Part shown: one piece after another, positions 34,270 to 36,291 of the stretch | Position numbering within the stretch: the first letter of the stretch is position 1 | Layout: each line of letters starts with the position of its first letter | Assembly (NCBI RefSeq): GCF_019042215.1 | Contig: NZ_JAHQCS010000144.1 | Span: 1-36,291, forward strand | Origin: Evansella tamaricis | Lineage (GTDB): Bacteria; Bacillota; Bacilli; Bacillales; Salisediminibacteriaceae | DNA length: 36,291 bases | Reading direction: 5' to 3' | Made by a program: the position numbers and the translations under genes | The notes under the pieces: generated by a model | Told to the model about the DNA's origin: nothing | Databases searched by the model: none | Seen by the model: the letters and a program-made list of their open reading frames with translations, nothing else

Positions 34270-34528
34270 AGGTTCCTTTTCGCTTAATAAGGATCTACCA
34301 ATTTTTATGTATTTTAATAACTTTAGTACCACTTCCCCTTTTCCCCTCAATAATGCAGTAACAAGAGTGCTTCGGTTTACTCCACTACTTTTAGCATATA
34401 ACCTGTGAGGTGGTAGTTTATAACTGACAGTCCATTTCCCAGGAGCTAATTTTTCTTTAAAAATCAGTAATCTGTTTATGTAATGTAGTAGATGATAATT
34501 TATTTGGTTTCCAGTTAATTGGGTTCAT
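34270..34528 (-). pseudogene. MocR-type (GntR plus aminotransferase) regulator remnant
   Basis: Minus-strand reading from an ATG at 34526-34528 gives MNPINWKPNKLSSTTLHKQ and ITDF, then a stop codon. After a frameshift it gives KLAPGKWTVSYKLPPHR, LYAKSSGVNRSTLVTALL and RGKG. This is the winged-helix N-terminus of a MocR/GabR-type regulator (KLPPxR, VNRSTLVTAL). The aminotransferase-like domain is gone. It lies divergent from a LysE exporter, a pairing common for MocR regulators. The gap 34141-34670 otherwise has no gene. Confidence 0.8.
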
Positions 34529-34670
34529 AAACATCTCCCATTTTTTATTTTGTTATTAATTATTTATCTTGGTTGATTTAAATACCATCCAATTGGTTGG
34601 AGACATTTTCATTATTTCAAATTATGATATTAAGTAAATCATTCTATTCCGAAGGAGAGGGGAACTTTAT

Positions 34671-35285
34671 TTGTTAGAACCAATCATTCATGGTTTCATA
34701 TTAGCTTTAGGACTAATTTTACCACCGGGTGTCCAAAATATTTTTTTATTTAATCAAGGGATAATCCAGCCTAAAATTCGAAAGGCGTTACCGGCTTATA
34801 TAACTGCTTCTTTGTGTGATACTATATTAATCTTGCTAGCCGTATTAGGTACATCACTAGTTATACACGGCTCTTTATGGATAAAAGAATTTCTTATTTG
34901 GGGAGGAGTAGTTTTTTTGACATACATGGGTTGGAGTACATGGAAAAGTGAACCCAGTAGTGGTGGGGATATTACAAATAAGAGGTTCACAATTAAAAAA
35001 CAAATTCTTTTCGCGGCATCTGTGTCACTTCTTAACCCTCATGCAATAATAGATACAGTAGGTGTTATTGGACCTAGTTCAGTTAGTTATAATGGTGAAG
35101 AAAAACTAATGTTTGCTATTTCATGTATTATCGTATCCTGGGCGTTTTTTTTATTCCTTATTTTACTTGGGCATACTAGTAGGAAAATAGATAAAACCGG
35201 AGGATATATGTTGGTTTTAAATAAAATATCCGCACTTTTTATGTGGGGAGCAGCAATATATCTAGGACTGTCTATCTTTATTTAA
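34671..35285 (+). CDS. LysE/ArgO family amino-acid exporter
   Basis: 204 aa with about six membrane segments, the normal size for LysE-type exporters. The N-terminal segment GFILALGLILPPGVQN is the family signature, and the mid motif SLLNPHAIIDTVG matches the conserved NPHA region. Basic amino acids are the usual substrates, but this cannot be read here. The start is TTG after GAAGGAGAGG. The adjacent divergent MocR regulator is decayed, so the exporter may be constitutive. It converges on the next gene with one base between stops. Confidence 0.88.
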   Translation: MLEPIIHGFILALGLILPPGVQNIFLFNQGIIQPKIRKALPAYITASLCDTILILLAVLGTSLVIHGSLWIKEFLIWGGVVFLTYMGWSTWKSEPSSGGDITNKRFTIKKQILFAASVSLLNPHAIIDTVGVIGPSSVSYNGEEKLMFAISCIIVSWAFFLFLILLGHTSRKIDKTGGYMLVLNKISALFMWGAAIYLGLSIFI

Positions 35286-35286
35286 A

Positions 35287-35739
35287 CTACTTTTCACGGT
35301 GAACTTCCTCGCGTGTCTCGCCATATAAGGAATAAATCATGCCCCTTTTAATACTATAAGCAGTAATGATATCATTACCGCTCATCATAACCACAACAGA
35401 TGTGGGTCCTAGCCCAAAAAAACTGCTCAGTGGATGACGATTTACCTTGAAAAATTCATTGTGTAACTCCATACCAAAATATGGTTCTGGATTAACCGTT
35501 TGAACCTCCCAAACGTTCAAATGGGGATCCTCCATAATAGATAGACTGTCAAAAAAATAAGGACCGTAATGACCTGAATGGTACATCACATTGAATCCCT
35601 CTTCCTCCAAAAATTGTGCCGCTGCCTGACTCGATTCGCTCAAGGAATTTAAATGGAGCGATCGAAGGCTCATTGCTCCTGTATATAGAATCAGAAATGA
35701 TAGGATAAGTGATACCAACACCTTCATCTTCAACTTCAT
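35287..35739 (-). CDS. Hypothetical exported protein (150 aa)
   Basis: Unrecognised. The N-terminal hydrophobic segment (about residues 5-24) looks like a signal or anchor. The rest is a small soluble domain, SSQAAAQFLEEEGFNVMYH to the end, probably alpha/beta and extracytoplasmic. I start at the ATG 35737-35739, seven bases after GGGGG; an upstream in-frame TTG is less likely. It converges on LysE with no terminator visible between them. Confidence 0.65.
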   Translation of the reverse strand: MKLKMKVLVSLILSFLILYTGAMSLRSLHLNSLSESSQAAAQFLEEEGFNVMYHSGHYGPYFFDSLSIMEDPHLNVWEVQTVNPEPYFGMELHNEFFKVNRHPLSSFFGLGPTSVVVMMSGNDIITAYSIKRGMIYSLYGETREEVHREK

Positions 35740-35907
35740 CAAACTTCCCCCTATTAAGATAGTAATTCAACCATTTCTTCAAATAAATTCAATTTCTTCC
35801 CTTACTAAATTCAAGCTATTTATGATATTAGATTCAATCACTATCTTACTACTAGTACTCCCTATTTATCGATACTAGATTCAATTACATACTTTGTAAA
35901 TAGTCTA

Positions 35908-36291
35908 GGAAGCGACAAAAGACAGGAGTTAAGATGCTGTTTTGTCGCTTCCTCCTCTTAGGAAGCGACAAAAGACAGGAGTTACGCTGCTGTTTTGTCG
36001 CTTCCTCCTCTAGGTTGCGACAAAAGACAAGGGATGCCATGCTGTTTTGTCGCTTCCTCCTCTAAGGATGCGACAAAAGACAGGAGTTGGACTGCTGTTT
36101 TGTCGCTTCCTCCTCTAGGATGCGACAAAAGACTAGGGATGCCAGGCTCTTTTGTCGCTTCCTCCTCTAGGATGCGACAAAAGACAGGAGTTACGCTGCT
36201 GTTTTGTCGCTTCCTCCTCTTAGGAAGCGACAAAAGACAGGAGTTACGCTGCTGTTTTGTCGCTTCCTCCTCTAGGTTGCGACAAAAGACA
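35908..36291. repeat. Tandem array of 52-53 bp hairpin units
   Basis: Seven full units start at 35908, 35961, 36013, 36066, 36118, 36170 and 36223, and an eighth from 36275 runs off the window. Each has the left arm GGAAGCGACAAAA or a variant (GGTTGCG, GGATGCG), a variable centre of about 18 bases, the constant right arm TTTTGTCGCTTCC, and the linker TCCTCTAG. Each unit folds as a hairpin. Centres fall into two classes, GACAGGAGTT- and GACAAGGGATGCC-like. Confidence 0.95.

Noticed and set aside
35982-36233. 83-codon reading inside the terminal hairpin array
   Set aside because: Its sequence is only the translation of the 52-53 bp tandem units and has no ribosome binding site.
35908-36291. 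CRISPR-like appearance of regularly spaced repeats
   Set aside because: The whole unit, including the centre, is conserved in two classes, so there are no unique spacers, and no cas gene is near.

Overview
The window looks like a chromosomal segment of a low-GC Gram-positive of the family Bacillaceae. The evidence is strong AGGAGG-type ribosome binding sites, frequent TTG and GTG starts, AraR and CcpA-like operators, and proteins of typical Bacillus families (DinB, GrpB, GH51 Abf2, DUF6171-like, LysE, GNAT). Genus and species cannot be fixed from sequence alone.

Region 1 (1-7.9 kb) is an accessory gene array. About a dozen small unrelated genes all lie on the minus strand: a duplicated 73-75 aa membrane protein, Nudix, arylamine N-acetyltransferase-like, zinc-ribbon, GrpB, lipoproteins and hypotheticals. 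Nearly every gene is followed, right after its stop codon, by a related imperfect palindrome of about 33-35 bp, often with a second motif that makes a unit of about 60 bp. The array ends at a decayed XerC/D-like tyrosine recombinase pseudogene (6261-6705), a GNAT gene with a leader-peptide/terminator arrangement, and a fragment of a group II intron maturase. The layout recalls integron cassettes (ORF plus downstream recombination site), but no intact recombinase is visible. Similar repeats recur in the opposite orientation around the plus-strand small genes at 33-34 kb.

Region 2 (7.9-15.4 kb) holds an MFS exporter with an upstream OmpR-type winged-helix regulator, DinB, a lipoprotein, a PaaI-like thioesterase, an aldo/keto reductase, and an SGNH/GDSL hydrolase with a C-terminal membrane anchor.

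Region 3 (15.7-26.3 kb) is an L-arabinose/arabino-oligosaccharide utilisation locus. It has araD-araA as a terminated minus-strand unit preceded by a long leader and an AraR box. It also has araR, an Abf2-type GH51 arabinofuranosidase with a DUF6171-like partner, a divergent GH27 glycosidase (possibly a beta-L-arabinopyranosidase), an ArsR-like regulator with a beta-rich C-terminal domain, and a second GH51 enzyme (AbfA type). The glycosidases would release arabinose in the cytoplasm, AraA and AraD would convert it, and AraR would sense it. Ribulokinase (araB) and any transporter are absent from the window.

Region 4 (26.9-36.3 kb) is mixed accessory DNA. It carries a membrane protein with a J-like domain lacking HPD, a lone GmrSD-like DUF262/DUF1524 protein, a small CX5R phosphatase, DUF6438 and other hypotheticals, and MITE-like repeats. 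It continues with small membrane or lipoproteins, a MocR regulator remnant beside a LysE exporter, and a tandem array of 52-53 bp hairpin units running off the right edge.
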